From NCBI GenBank assembly GCA_015232575.1, contig JADFZL010000017.1, positions 79,689 through 143,688 on the forward strand: a stretch of DNA of 64,000 bases. Reading direction: 5' to 3'. The notes beneath the pieces were generated by a model, which had not been told where the DNA came from, did not search any database, and was given only the letters and a program-made list of their open reading frames with translations. The stretch comes from Candidatus Rifleibacteriota bacterium (GTDB lineage: Bacteria > Muiribacteriota > Ozemobacteria > Ozemobacterales > Ozemobacteraceae). The position numbers and the translations under genes are program-made. Of this stretch, positions 27,359-36,445 are shown one piece after another; position 1 is the stretch's first letter, and every line of letters begins with the position of its first letter.

Positions 27359-28720
27359 TCAGACTTTTATAGGGCGAACTACGATTTTAGTACCTTCAAC
27401 TTTTACAACCATCACCGGAGTGCTTTTTTCGACAAAATCACCATCAGTAACAACATCATACCTTTCCGCACCAATTTTTACTATACCCGATGGGTGAAGA
27501 GGCGAAACAGATATTCCCTCAAGCTTGAGAAGATGGTCAAACTGATTCAGTTCTGTAGCAACAAAACCTGCTTCAGTTGTCATTTCCGTCTTCAGAATAA
27601 ACCGGTCAAAAAGTTTTATCTTTGGAGCCAGCCAATAAAGCATTACTATCATTACTGTTGAAAATCCTGATATTTCTGCAACGGCATAAACCGCCTTGTA
27701 CACTCCACCAAAAATAATTATAATACTGCCAGACACAGCAAGAATTCCCAAAATGCCGGTTATACCAAAACCTGGAATTACGAAACACTCAAGGCCAAGA
27801 AGAAATGAACCGACAGCAAAAAGAAGTATTGCTTCAAATCCGGCAAGATATGCAAATAAATGACCGCCGAAGAATAGAACCAGGCACATTATCCCTGCAT
27901 AACCAAGTATTCCCCAGCCGAAAACGAAGAGTTCAAGTATGATTGCCCAAACACCAATTGTAAAAAGAATCGGGGAAATAGTCGGATCGGTGAGATATCT
28001 TGCAATAAGTTCACCAGAAGTCGGCTCGACTTTTTCTAATGGGTCAGCTTCAATGTTAAGAAATCTGAGTGCGTATTCCATAGATGAAACAATCTGATCG
28101 CAGTAACCGTGATTATATGCAGTTTCGGAAGTAAGAGTAAGAATTTCACCGCGTTTAACTAAACCGGGGATGGTATCATGATCTTTGTCAACCATTGCTC
28201 CGGCAAGCGGCTTTGGACGGCGTCGATGTTCAGCAGTTGATTCGAATTCGCCTCTCAAAGCAGATACATATTTAGCTTCGGCCGCTGTAACTCCGCCACC
28301 CATTAACAGAACTGGCGTAGCAGCTCCCATATCTGATCCTGGTTCCATGACTATCTTTTGGCACGAAATGGCAATAAGTGCCGCTGCTGAAATTGCTCGC
28401 CCTTTAATATATGCCAGAGTTGGAATTGGACATGCAAGAAGGGCATCTTTCATTTCCTGAGCCGGTACAAGCATTCCTCCATTTGAGTTTATTTCGAGTA
28501 CAACCATGACCGCACGATCTTTTTCTGCCTTGCGAAGCATTCTTTGAAGGAAGAAAGACAATCCGTTGTCAACAATACCTTTAATCGGAATATGAAGAAC
28601 TTTACCCTTCAGCAACTGAACATTCTGGGTATTGGTTCCCTGAGCAAAAACTGCTGCAGAAAGGGCGACAAGCATCAGTAACAACAATACAATTCTGCTC
28701 TCAAAAATGTTTCTGTACAT
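27359..28720 (-). CDS. NfeD long form with ClpP-like serine protease domain
   Basis: This is the 453-residue NfeD1b-type protein. A signal peptide (to about residue 27) is followed by a ClpP-fold protease domain with Ser111 (KGRAISAAAL) and Lys179 (AMVDKD) at the expected places of the Ser-Lys dyad. Four or five membrane helices follow (about 240-370), with an OB-fold domain at the end (GISVSPLHPSGIVKIGAERYDVVTDG). The related archaeal enzyme cleaves stomatin. GGAGG precedes ATG 28720. It probably heads the operon running through to the EEP gene. Confidence 0.94.
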   Translation of the reverse strand: MYRNIFESRIVLLLLMLVALSAAVFAQGTNTQNVQLLKGKVLHIPIKGIVDNGLSFFLQRMLRKAEKDRAVMVVLEINSNGGMLVPAQEMKDALLACPIPTLAYIKGRAISAAALIAISCQKIVMEPGSDMGAATPVLLMGGGVTAAEAKYVSALRGEFESTAEHRRRPKPLAGAMVDKDHDTIPGLVKRGEILTLTSETAYNHGYCDQIVSSMEYALRFLNIEADPLEKVEPTSGELIARYLTDPTISPILFTIGVWAIILELFVFGWGILGYAGIMCLVLFFGGHLFAYLAGFEAILLFAVGSFLLGLECFVIPGFGITGILGILAVSGSIIIIFGGVYKAVYAVAEISGFSTVMIVMLYWLAPKIKLFDRFILKTEMTTEAGFVATELNQFDHLLKLEGISVSPLHPSGIVKIGAERYDVVTDGDFVEKSTPVMVVKVEGTKIVVRPIKV

Positions 28721-28769
28721 ATTCCTCCAAAAATCAAGACTTCGTATATTATATCTTTTGCGGGCAAAA

Positions 28770-28800
28770 CAAACAACCCGCGAAATAAAAAAATCGCGGG
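28770..28800 (-). terminator. Terminator after rpsU
   Basis: On the minus strand the stem CCCGCGA/TCGCGGG encloses a T-rich loop and is followed by TTGTTTGTTTTG. It lies about 30 bases after the rpsU stop and before the NfeD operon. Confidence 0.8.
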
Positions 28801-28830
28801 TGGAATTTCAATTAAAGAAAATCGGGAAAA

Positions 28831-29013
28831 CTATCTCCGCCTTCGCTGTTTGCGTCGGGCTTCTGCGGCTTTCCTCTTCTGCTTTTCACTCGGCTTTTCA
28901 TAAGCTCTGCGACGTTTTATCTCCTTGATTATACCCGCTTCCTGACACTTCTTCTGGAAACGTTTCAAGGCTTTCTCCAAGGGTTCATCTTTAAGTACTC
29001 TAACTTCTGCCAT
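28831..29013 (-). CDS. rpsU: 30S ribosomal protein S21
   Basis: The 60-residue protein has the S21 signature: EPLEKALKRFQKKCQEAGI followed by IKRRRAYEKPSEKQKRK and a basic C-terminal tail. S21 helps initiation on the 30S subunit. It lies downstream of a HIT-family gene on the same strand, 31 bases away. Confidence 0.97.
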   Translation of the reverse strand: MAEVRVLKDEPLEKALKRFQKKCQEAGIIKEIKRRRAYEKPSEKQKRKAAEARRKQRRRR

Positions 29014-29044
29014 TCTTTTTCACCCCCCCTCCAACATGGAATAT

Positions 29045-29386
29045 TCAGCCCGGAGGCCAGACCATTCTTCTTTTTCCAAGGACATGGAAATGAAGATGAC
29101 CAACTGTCTGACCGCCGTTCTCCCCGCAATTGATGACAACTCTGAAACCTTCTTCCAGTTTCTCATTCTCTGCGATCTTTTGAATCGCAGTAAAGACCTT
29201 GTTGAGAAGAACCGGTTCAGAAGCAGCTTTGTCAAGAAGGCTGGGGATATGCTGCGTCGGAACAACAAGCACATGTACAGGTGCCTGAGGTGAAATATCA
29301 CTGAACGCAACGACATCTTCATTCTGGAAGACGAGAGTTGCAGGGATTTCACGCTTTGCAATTTTACAAAATATACAATTATTCAT
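29045..29386 (-). CDS. HIT family protein (HinT-like)
   Basis: This 113-residue histidine-triad hydrolase starts with CIFCKIAKREIPA, a zinc-binding-type CxxC pair, and has the catalytic triad GHLHFHVLG near the C-terminus. HinT enzymes hydrolyse adenosine 5'-phosphoramidates. The length is standard for the family. It lies upstream of rpsU. Confidence 0.95.
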   Translation of the reverse strand: MNNCIFCKIAKREIPATLVFQNEDVVAFSDISPQAPVHVLVVPTQHIPSLLDKAASEPVLLNKVFTAIQKIAENEKLEEGFRVVINCGENGGQTVGHLHFHVLGKRRMVWPPG

Positions 29387-29565
29387 AACAGGTTTGACGA
29401 TTATAAACCTTCAAAAAAAAAAAGTCAACTTAATTGAATATTTTTTCTCCAAAATAAATGCTGTTAAAATACGTGGAAAATAAGATATTTTATTATGTTG
29501 TTTTCTAATGAAACCTCTGGTAAATATTTGACAAAATTGGATATTTCATTTTAATTCAAGCCAGT

Positions 29566-30798
29566 TTATCCTTTTGCAACCTTCATTTCCATTACCATGT
29601 AGTGTCTATTACTGAACGAAGTTATACGATTTTTTGAAACTCCAATGAAAGACTTTCCAAACATATCAAAAAGATTTGAAGATATGTTTAACTGTGGAAG
29701 TCTGCCAAAAATCTTTTCGCCGTCAAACAGAAAGGACAACTGCACCGGAGACGCGAAATCGCCGGTTGATGTAAAATCGCCGCCGCTTGGCATATATGCA
29801 TAGACGGCTTTCCGGCCTTTAAGAAGCTCAATGAGAGTGTTCTCGGACTCAAGAATCAGTATGTTTTTCAACCCCGGAGATGGGACACCGTCATAAGCTG
29901 AAACAGCGCTTCCAGTGTGGGAAAACCCATACTGCTGAGCATTTTTTTTATCAGTATATGGTGATACAATCGTTCCGTTTCTGATCAGGTCAATTTTGTA
30001 ATCTTTGTTGACGCAGCCTTCATCGTCGAAAAAGGGTCCGGAATAATCGTCAGGATGAAGCGATTGTACAAGTGAAAAGTTATCGTTAAAAACTTTTTTC
30101 TGCATTTTATCGCTGAATATGGAGCTTTTCATACCTATTTTCTGTCCACTGAGTCCTTCAATAATTTTTTTGAACGCAAGGTCTGATGCCGTTGAAAATA
30201 TGACAGGAATGGTTTCTTCTAACGGAAGATCGACCTTATTTCGATATCCATTGCAGATTTCTTCGATTCCTTTCAAAACCTTTCCCCGATCATAGTCCCT
30301 GATTTCTTCTTCCCAATATCCATCAAAAATATTCGATGAAGTTTTTTCTTTAAAAAGCAAAACAATGTTTAAAAGTGAAGAACGGTGAGACAAATCAAGC
30401 TTCTGATCGTTGCACAGTGAAGTCTCTTCATCAGAATATGTAACTTTATGGGAAAAAATAAAGTCTGGAAATTCCCTGCGAAGATGTTCAAGAAGAAATT
30501 CTGTTTCTTCAACCAGTTTATCCTCTGAAATGCCTGATAATTTTATTTCGGATTTTTCAGTATGGTTGCTCGAAACATCGCAGGGATAGGCTATTTTTAA
30601 TCCAAGTGCTTCAATAGCTTTCTTTTCCAATTCATCATGATTGAAGTTTCCCAGAGCTCCGGCTACGCCTATTGATTTTCCGTCATAAACCCTCATGCCT
30701 GTCTTAATTATGTTTTTCCGATTTATTCCATCAATTTGTGTTTGTACAATATCAATAGTAGTAGTATGACTTTTCTTTTCGAAAATTTCATTTATCAT
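29566..30798 (-). CDS. TldE/PmbA-like metalloprotease subunit
   Basis: The 410-residue protein has the TldD/PmbA fold signs: N-terminal domain with KTGMRVYDGKSIGVAGALG, and C-terminal domain with FDDEGCVNKDYKIDLIRNGTIVSPYTDKKNAQQYG and MPSGGDFTSTGDF. It lacks the HExxxH motif, so it is the TldE-type non-catalytic partner of the protein encoded seven bases upstream. TldD/TldE complexes process small modified peptides or unfolded proteins. Unlike its partner it shows no signal peptide. Confidence 0.85.
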   Translation of the reverse strand: MINEIFEKKSHTTTIDIVQTQIDGINRKNIIKTGMRVYDGKSIGVAGALGNFNHDELEKKAIEALGLKIAYPCDVSSNHTEKSEIKLSGISEDKLVEETEFLLEHLRREFPDFIFSHKVTYSDEETSLCNDQKLDLSHRSSLLNIVLLFKEKTSSNIFDGYWEEEIRDYDRGKVLKGIEEICNGYRNKVDLPLEETIPVIFSTASDLAFKKIIEGLSGQKIGMKSSIFSDKMQKKVFNDNFSLVQSLHPDDYSGPFFDDEGCVNKDYKIDLIRNGTIVSPYTDKKNAQQYGFSHTGSAVSAYDGVPSPGLKNILILESENTLIELLKGRKAVYAYMPSGGDFTSTGDFASPVQLSFLFDGEKIFGRLPQLNISSNLFDMFGKSFIGVSKNRITSFSNRHYMVMEMKVAKG

Positions 30799-30805
30799 TG
30801 TGTTC

Positions 30806-32260
30806 TTACCTCACATCCATCTCTTTAACGCGAACGAACGGACCACCAAAATTTACAGGCAATGGATACTGTGCCATTTTGCCACATCCCCCGCGCCCGA
30901 GTCCCCTCACTTCCACAACGTCTGATACTCCATCAACAAGATTCAGGGTTTCGAATACGTTTCCGGAAATAACCGAAATCTGCACCGGCTCCTGTACCTT
31001 TCCGTCGCGAATTTTATATGCTCTCAGAGGAGCAATGGTAAACGTTGACATTCCGCTCCCATGTTTCAAAGTATCTATAAAGAACCCGTCCCTGATATGT
31101 GAAATAAGCTGTTCCTTTGTTTCATTGCCTGGTTTAATATAAGTGCTTGTCATTCTTACTATGGGCTCAAATGTAAAATCCAGTGCGCGGGAATTGCCGG
31201 TCGTAGCTTCACCGAGAATACCAGCGGTTTTTGCTGAATGCAATCTTCCCGCCAACACACCATTTCTGATTAAATATGTCTCTTGTGATCTGTTTCCGTC
31301 ATCGTCGAATTGAATATAACCAGTTCCAGGATAATTGCCGTCATCTACGATAGAAAGAATCTCTGAACCTACTTTTTTTCCGACAGTCCATTCTTTCATC
31401 ATTGTTTCATCGCCGATCATGAAATCGGCTTCGCTTTTATGTCCGAAGCTTTCATGAGCAAAAACTCCTGCTACTGCAGGAGAAAGAACAACCGGATATT
31501 TACCAGGTTTTACCGGAACAGCTTGCGTAAGAAAAACTTCACCGAGTTTAATTCTTTCATTGAGAAGGTTTGAATCAGCTTTTTTTTCGAGTTCCTCAAA
31601 TGTGTTGCATCCTCCGTCAAACATTTCTGAGAAATTTTTATCGCCCTGAATAAATGTCATAGCGACAGCAAAACCGACAGTCTGGAAATCAAATATCAGA
31701 TTTGTACCTTTACTCGAAAAGATTTTCTTTACACGCCTGTTATCGTTGTAGGACATTGACCAGTCTTTAATCAACTCATATTTTCCAAGCGAAGGAATAA
31801 ATCTTTCAAGAATATCAAGTTTGCTTTTTTGTGGAATGCTGGAAATATCAGCATCTCCGAACCTGATAAAATTGCCTGTATTTACCTGGAAGGCTTTCAC
31901 AATAGCATTAGCTGCAATCTTCGGGTCAGGTTTTGCCATTTTTGCCAGCAGATCAATTTCGCCCTGTATTCCGGCTAAATCTGTGGTAGCGCTTGTATAC
32001 CATCGCTTACCATCGAATACTCTTATGAACGCCCCTTGATATTTTCTCTCCCGAAGTTGCTCCAATGTTCCATTGCGATTTAAAATCGCTGTTTCAAATG
32101 AATCCTCAATTCTTACGTCGGTAAATAAACCTTCTGGAAACACGTATGGGATTTCAGCAGCTTTTTTTTCAATTTCACTCTTTCCAAAAACAGTTTTTGA
32201 TCCTATAGCTGCAGTTATTATGGCGGCTCCGGACATTTTGATGAAGTCTCTTCTATTCAC
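30806..32260 (-). CDS. tldD: TldD-like metalloprotease with Tat signal peptide
   Basis: The 484-residue TldD family protease carries the catalytic zinc motif HExxxH as His269-Glu-Ser-Phe-Gly-His274 (FAHESFGHKSEADF). The C-terminal beta domain has the FDDDGNRSQETYLIRNGVL and GLGRGGCGKMAQYP segments. The N-terminus is MNRRDFIKMSGAAIITAAIG, a twin-arginine signal followed by a hydrophobic helix, which is absent from E. coli TldD. It forms a two-gene unit with the TldE-like gene. Export by Tat would put the peptidase in the periplasm. Confidence 0.9.
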   Translation of the reverse strand: MNRRDFIKMSGAAIITAAIGSKTVFGKSEIEKKAAEIPYVFPEGLFTDVRIEDSFETAILNRNGTLEQLRERKYQGAFIRVFDGKRWYTSATTDLAGIQGEIDLLAKMAKPDPKIAANAIVKAFQVNTGNFIRFGDADISSIPQKSKLDILERFIPSLGKYELIKDWSMSYNDNRRVKKIFSSKGTNLIFDFQTVGFAVAMTFIQGDKNFSEMFDGGCNTFEELEKKADSNLLNERIKLGEVFLTQAVPVKPGKYPVVLSPAVAGVFAHESFGHKSEADFMIGDETMMKEWTVGKKVGSEILSIVDDGNYPGTGYIQFDDDGNRSQETYLIRNGVLAGRLHSAKTAGILGEATTGNSRALDFTFEPIVRMTSTYIKPGNETKEQLISHIRDGFFIDTLKHGSGMSTFTIAPLRAYKIRDGKVQEPVQISVISGNVFETLNLVDGVSDVVEVRGLGRGGCGKMAQYPLPVNFGGPFVRVKEMDVR

Positions 32261-32744
32261 GATGTCAGCATAAACCTCTCTTTTCTGAAGTTTTGATAAC
32301 GGTAAGAGTAGTTTAATTCCAGTTCTTGACTTGATAGTATATTTGGGGAAGGTTTTTTACAAGTTTTTTATTCGGATATTGAAACAGAGAAATTCTATAT
32401 TTCATACTTGAGAGGCTGTTGTACAATTCCGACTTTCCACAAAGAACAAAACATGAAAATGGCTGGAAAACATTTATACTCTTTAATTACGCAACAAGCT
32501 CTTCAGGAAAATTTTTGGGAAAAAGCAATGACTCGAAAAATTGGAATAGTTCTCTTCGGTAAAAAAAAGAACCTTTCATTGAAATGCACTTGCAAAAGCA
32601 TAGGAAATATGTTCTTTAATGAGGCTTTCTGAAAATTAATTGCTAAGTCGGTAGCGGCTAAGGAGATATTGGTAAATTCCGAAAAAGCTTTATTACTTAG
32701 AACAGGTTCCAGTTCTTGCGTTTGCATAATTTACAGGAGGTTTT
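32261..32744. other. Intergenic region between divergent tldD and the aerolysin-like gene
   Basis: The 484 bases hold no ORF with a convincing ribosome site; a 74-codon plus-strand frame at 32408-32632 has no known features. The region must contain promoters in both directions. No clear consensus box or hairpin stands out to me. Confidence 0.4.
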
Positions 32745-34025
32745 ATGAAGAAATCGATTGCTTTAATTTTGTTTTTGGGGTTTTCGTTTGGATGTTGTTT
32801 CCAGACTGAATTGTTTGCCAAAGATGCTGCTGTAATTTCGGATATTGGGACGTTCATCTGCGACACTTTGAATGCCAATGTTGATAAAATAGCGGACAAG
32901 GATCTTCGAGACAAACTCAAGAGTGGCTATGTTGTCGCCAATGCGTCATTCACAGGATCCGCGGAAGGAATAGATTTTAAATTCGATTTTCCCACCGGAA
33001 TTACCATGAAAGACGGTGAACTGCAGATGGATGAAAAACTCTTAGCTGCCCCGGAACAGATCAACACTATTGATCTGGTCAATCATTCCAGCATTGATCA
33101 AACAATAAGCACCGATCTTTCTGAATCTACATCAGATACCAATTCCCTTAATATCACGGCCGGTATTACAGAAACTTTACAAGCGGGTGCGGGCGGGATA
33201 AAGTGTGGTCTTGAAATTGAACAATCCATAGCGTATGGCCACGAATGGACAAAAGAAAAATCCTGGTCTGCCTCTTTAGCTATGACTGTACCAGCCAAGA
33301 TGAAGGGTAAAGCCAGTCTCTTTGTGAAGAAGGGAAAATTCGACATTCCATATACCTACAATCTTGTTTTATCCGGAAACGTAGAATTTGATTTGATTCC
33401 TGCTCCCAAGCCTGAATGGGGAATTGTAGTTTATCAGGACAGAAATTTCAACAAAACTAACAAAGGGAAGTCAACGTCTGGAAGAAGTCATTCTTTCCTT
33501 TTTAAAGATGAGGATAAAAAGGGGAATTGGCATTTTAGTATTCCCAATCTCAAAGAAGCGAATACTAAACTCAATGACAGAATTTCTTCAGTCGAATTAA
33601 TCGGAAATGTCACAGCAACCCTGTATCAACATTACGATTATAATAAAGATAAAAAAGGAGCCAGGGAACTTACTCTCGACGAGTCAATGGAATTTATCGG
33701 AAATAAATTAAATAACAGGGTTTCATCTATGAAGGTATCTCTAAAGGGTGGAGAAAAATATAAGAAGGTTAAGCTTGAAAAATTGCTTAATCCAAGTTAT
33801 TTCCGAGTTCACACTGAGGGAACATGGTCGGGTGTCAATTGCCAAAGAGCATACGGTCAGGTTGAGGACGCTGTTCCTCTTATTGAAGCAGTGAAAGTTG
33901 CTAAATCCAGTTCAGGAGCACCAGATAACGCCCTAAAACCAAAAATGGCCCTCCAAAGCAAGCCCGGTTCGACTGGTCTGAAACCTGGACAGCAATTTCC
34001 ACTGAAACAATCCACAAAAAAGTAA
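32745..34025 (+). CDS. Secreted aerolysin/ETX-like protein with beta-gamma-crystallin domain
   Basis: ATG 32745 follows AGGAGG. The 426-residue protein has a signal peptide ending near LFA/KD (residue 25). Residues of about 105-215 are Ser/Thr-rich alternating strands: VNHSSIDQTISTDLSEST, SLNITAGITETLQAGAGG, EIEQSIAYGHEW, SWSASLAMTVPAK, then FDIPYTYNLVLSG. That is the pattern of the ETX/MTX2 (aerolysin-type) beta-pore-forming module. Residues of about 225-335 look like a two-motif beta-gamma-crystallin domain: GIVVYQDRNF, NDRISSVELIG, ATLYQHYDYN, NNRVSSMKVSL. The C-terminal 90 residues are unrecognised. It could be a pore-forming toxin or an envelope adhesin. The domain calls are by eye. Confidence 0.65.
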   Translation: MKKSIALILFLGFSFGCCFQTELFAKDAAVISDIGTFICDTLNANVDKIADKDLRDKLKSGYVVANASFTGSAEGIDFKFDFPTGITMKDGELQMDEKLLAAPEQINTIDLVNHSSIDQTISTDLSESTSDTNSLNITAGITETLQAGAGGIKCGLEIEQSIAYGHEWTKEKSWSASLAMTVPAKMKGKASLFVKKGKFDIPYTYNLVLSGNVEFDLIPAPKPEWGIVVYQDRNFNKTNKGKSTSGRSHSFLFKDEDKKGNWHFSIPNLKEANTKLNDRISSVELIGNVTATLYQHYDYNKDKKGARELTLDESMEFIGNKLNNRVSSMKVSLKGGEKYKKVKLEKLLNPSYFRVHTEGTWSGVNCQRAYGQVEDAVPLIEAVKVAKSSSGAPDNALKPKMALQSKPGSTGLKPGQQFPLKQSTKK

Positions 34026-34085
34026 AAGGGTTGGAATATTCCCCATTTCAGCCCCCCAGGCAGATGAAAGGTGTTTATCTGCACA

Positions 34086-34116
34086 GAAGCCCTAAGACTG
34101 TTGGTCTTAGGGCTTC
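34086..34116. terminator. Bidirectional terminator
   Basis: A perfect 13-base stem, GAAGCCCTAAGAC and GTCTTAGGGCTTC, with a 5-base loop lies between the convergent aerolysin-like and metalloprotease genes. Confidence 0.88.
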
Positions 34117-34137
34117 TTCATTATATAGATTCATGGT

Positions 34138-35847
34138 TCATCGGAGCTGGAATAATTGTTCGGAAGAGCGTGCTGTATCTTTAAGAGAATTTTCTTTAAG
34201 TGTTTTTTTTGCTGGTTTTGAAATAATGCCCGAATTGTCGAATATTATTGATTTTCTGCTTTCGGATTCGATGCGAAGATTTCTGGTTTCGGGGAAATTT
34301 TTTCGATTTTCATTAGCTCTTTCTGATGCAACCCAGCCTGTTCCGGTAATAACGCGATTTGAAATGCCCCTTCGAATCCTTTCAACGCCGGCATTTGTCG
34401 CAGTAGACGTTCCTGCGCCTCCACCGGAGATGACTACCTGGCCAACACCGCTTCTGATATTTGAAACCCCGGATGATGTTCCTGTTCCATAACCAATTCC
34501 CGAATTCGGCTTCGTAGACGTGCCTGTTGAAGTAGCAGTGTTAGTGGTTGCTCTTGTATTTGTTTGTGTATTTGTCGTTGTCTGAGTGCTGGTGTTTGTC
34601 TGTGATTGCGTGTTTGTTGTTGTCTGAGTGCTGGTGTTTGTCTGTGATTGCGTGTTTGTTGTTGTTAATGTTTGCGTGTTTGTGTTTGTGTTTGTGTTTG
34701 TGTTTGTGTTTGTGTTTGTGTTTGTGTTTGTGTTTGTGTTTGTGTTTGTGTTTGTGTTTGTGTTTGTGTTTGTGTTTGTTGCTGTCGAATTTGGAGGACC
34801 AAGCAGCTCCTGCTTTTCTGCTTCTGTAATTTTATTCAAAGTCACTTCATCCAGAATGGTCGAAACAAGCGATCTCTGATCGGGATTTTTTGACATAAAA
34901 TCTAGTAGAAAATCTTTTAAAGTTGTGTTTGATTTGTTTGAAGAAGTGAAAGAGGCAAAAACTTTTTCATAACCACCAGGTACTCTTTTTGCAATTTTAT
35001 ACATAATCTGGGCATTGATAGATTCAACTTTCAGGAGATCCTGGACGGAGCAATCCTTGGGTTCCTTATAGGTGTAGTTGCCTGAAGAGTCTTCATATTT
35101 TATCCGGGAAGTCACCCCAAGATAGTAATCTGCTTCCACCTGAAAATTGTACATCTGGTGAAATTCAGCCCAACCCTCTATAAAGGCTGCAGAAGGCTTT
35201 GTAACCTCATTAACATAATGTATTCCGTCAGAACCGTAAGCTCCTGTTTCCAATTGGGTTTTGTCGATACAATGAGAACATTCGTGCGTAAAAATAGATT
35301 TTGCTTCTTCAGAGCTGTTTGCAAAATTGAATCTGATAGTCGAAAACTGCATTTTATATCCAAGACTCCAGGATCTGAACTCTGCTTCGACTTTTTCACC
35401 AGTCCAGCCGTTGGTATCAACAAAAACAACTGTTACCTTGTCCCTGTAGCCTCTCAACATCATGTTTCTGATTGTCTCAGTTTTGGAATATCTGTATTGA
35501 GCCAATAAAGCCTTCTGGCCATCGTTCAACTTTGATTCATCGCCGCTTGCAGCACCCATCTGCTGTAAAAGCTGAGATTCTGAATTTACTGCTACTTCTT
35601 CAACTTTATAGGCAATCTTGCCTCTTACACCACGAACATATCCAGCAGGAGTCGGATCTGTTGCCTGAATTTCTTTGACATCTAAAACTCTTTGATAAAC
35701 AAACTCAAATTCAAATGAACTCACAGCAAACAAATTTGAGGAAGAGAAAATAAAAATGAAAACACAAAACAAGGGAAATAAATCAAAATACGATTTATTT
35801 CTCTTATCTGAACACCATCTGAGTGGCTGTATGAGCGAAATACTCAT
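34138..35847 (-). CDS. Secreted metalloprotease-like protein with (Thr-Asn)n linker
   Basis: ATG 35847 has GGAGG five bases upstream, preferred over a GTG four codons earlier. The protein (569 residues) has a signal peptide or anchor (FPLFCVFIFIFSSSNLFA). A gluzincin-like zinc motif follows: His188-Glu-Cys-Ser-His192 and a downstream EGWAEF (Glu224/Glu228), as in HExxH...EGxAEY peptidases. From about 370 to 455 a Thr/Asn/Gln/Ser linker contains around 18 Thr-Asn pairs and then a 14-residue repeat (NTQSQTNTSTQTTT). The C-terminus is Gly-rich, then basic. The peptidase family is not identified. The preceding and following minus-strand genes also encode exported proteins. Confidence 0.72.
   Translation of the reverse strand: MSISLIQPLRWCSDKRNKSYFDLFPLFCVFIFIFSSSNLFAVSSFEFEFVYQRVLDVKEIQATDPTPAGYVRGVRGKIAYKVEEVAVNSESQLLQQMGAASGDESKLNDGQKALLAQYRYSKTETIRNMMLRGYRDKVTVVFVDTNGWTGEKVEAEFRSWSLGYKMQFSTIRFNFANSSEEAKSIFTHECSHCIDKTQLETGAYGSDGIHYVNEVTKPSAAFIEGWAEFHQMYNFQVEADYYLGVTSRIKYEDSSGNYTYKEPKDCSVQDLLKVESINAQIMYKIAKRVPGGYEKVFASFTSSNKSNTTLKDFLLDFMSKNPDQRSLVSTILDEVTLNKITEAEKQELLGPPNSTATNTNTNTNTNTNTNTNTNTNTNTNTNTNTNTNTNTQTLTTTNTQSQTNTSTQTTTNTQSQTNTSTQTTTNTQTNTRATTNTATSTGTSTKPNSGIGYGTGTSSGVSNIRSGVGQVVISGGGAGTSTATNAGVERIRRGISNRVITGTGWVASERANENRKNFPETRNLRIESESRKSIIFDNSGIISKPAKKTLKENSLKDTARSSEQLFQLR
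34676..34779. repeat. Hexanucleotide microsatellite (TTTGTG)n in coding sequence
   Basis: About 17 uninterrupted copies of the 6-base unit TTTGTG (CACAAA on the coding strand) encode the Thr-Asn run. The unit is in frame, so length change would vary the linker without a frameshift. A 42-base repeat lies just beside it at about 34585-34668. Confidence 0.95.
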
Positions 35848-35956
35848 TCCTACCTCCACCTTGGCTTTGCTTGCTACAAATCACCCCCGAACAAATTTCA
35901 CAATAATAAAGATTAATACCGACAATCTTTATTGCTCACCATAGTTACCCTGCTAC

Positions 35957-36445
35957 CTATCTTACAAAATATCTTACTGAATCTGTCTGTCTGGCAGCAG
36001 CTTTTTCATTAGCTTCAACAATCTTCAGAACCCTTATTCTTTCTTCTTGAGCGGGGTATTTTTTCACGTCTGAAAGATAAACTTTTTGAGCAGAATAATC
36101 TGGAAGATAAACGATTCTCATTCGAAGCCATGTTCCATCAGAACCAGGCAAATTTTTCTGTTTGTCAGCAGAAAATTCAAAGGTCAAAACAGAATTTGAA
36201 GCTAATTTTTCAATCTTTTCACTGGGACGATTCACGCTCAAATCGACAGAAGACTCGAAAAATATCTCAAGACCAGATGGAGATCCAAGAAGAACTTTCA
36301 CAGTACCAACGTATTTAGTACCCGAGGAAACCAGCTCCAGGGAAAGATTCTGAGGAGGCGAATACCTTGCATCATCATCTGTTCTCGAAAATGCCGTCGA
36401 ACAAAAACAAATCATTAAAATACAGAAAATTGAAGCTCTTAACAT
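35957..36445 (-). CDS. Secreted protein, unknown
   Basis: The 162-residue protein has a signal peptide (MLRASIFCILMICFCSTAFS/R). The mature part is beta-rich (LSLELVSSGTKYVGTVKVLL, NSVLTFEFSADKQK, WLRMRIVYLPDY) followed by a charged helical C-terminus. No family is recognised. It lies between two other exported-protein genes on the same strand. Confidence 0.68.
   Translation of the reverse strand: MLRASIFCILMICFCSTAFSRTDDDARYSPPQNLSLELVSSGTKYVGTVKVLLGSPSGLEIFFESSVDLSVNRPSEKIEKLASNSVLTFEFSADKQKNLPGSDGTWLRMRIVYLPDYSAQKVYLSDVKKYPAQEERIRVLKIVEANEKAAARQTDSVRYFVR

Noticed and set aside
32408..32632. A 74-codon frame upstream of the aerolysin-like gene
   Set aside because: No ribosome site, no signal peptide and no recognisable motif; composition is like the surrounding non-coding DNA.
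34548..34893. Plus-strand Cys/Val/Leu repeat frames opposite the metalloprotease gene
   Set aside because: They are the antisense reading of the TTTGTG microsatellite.
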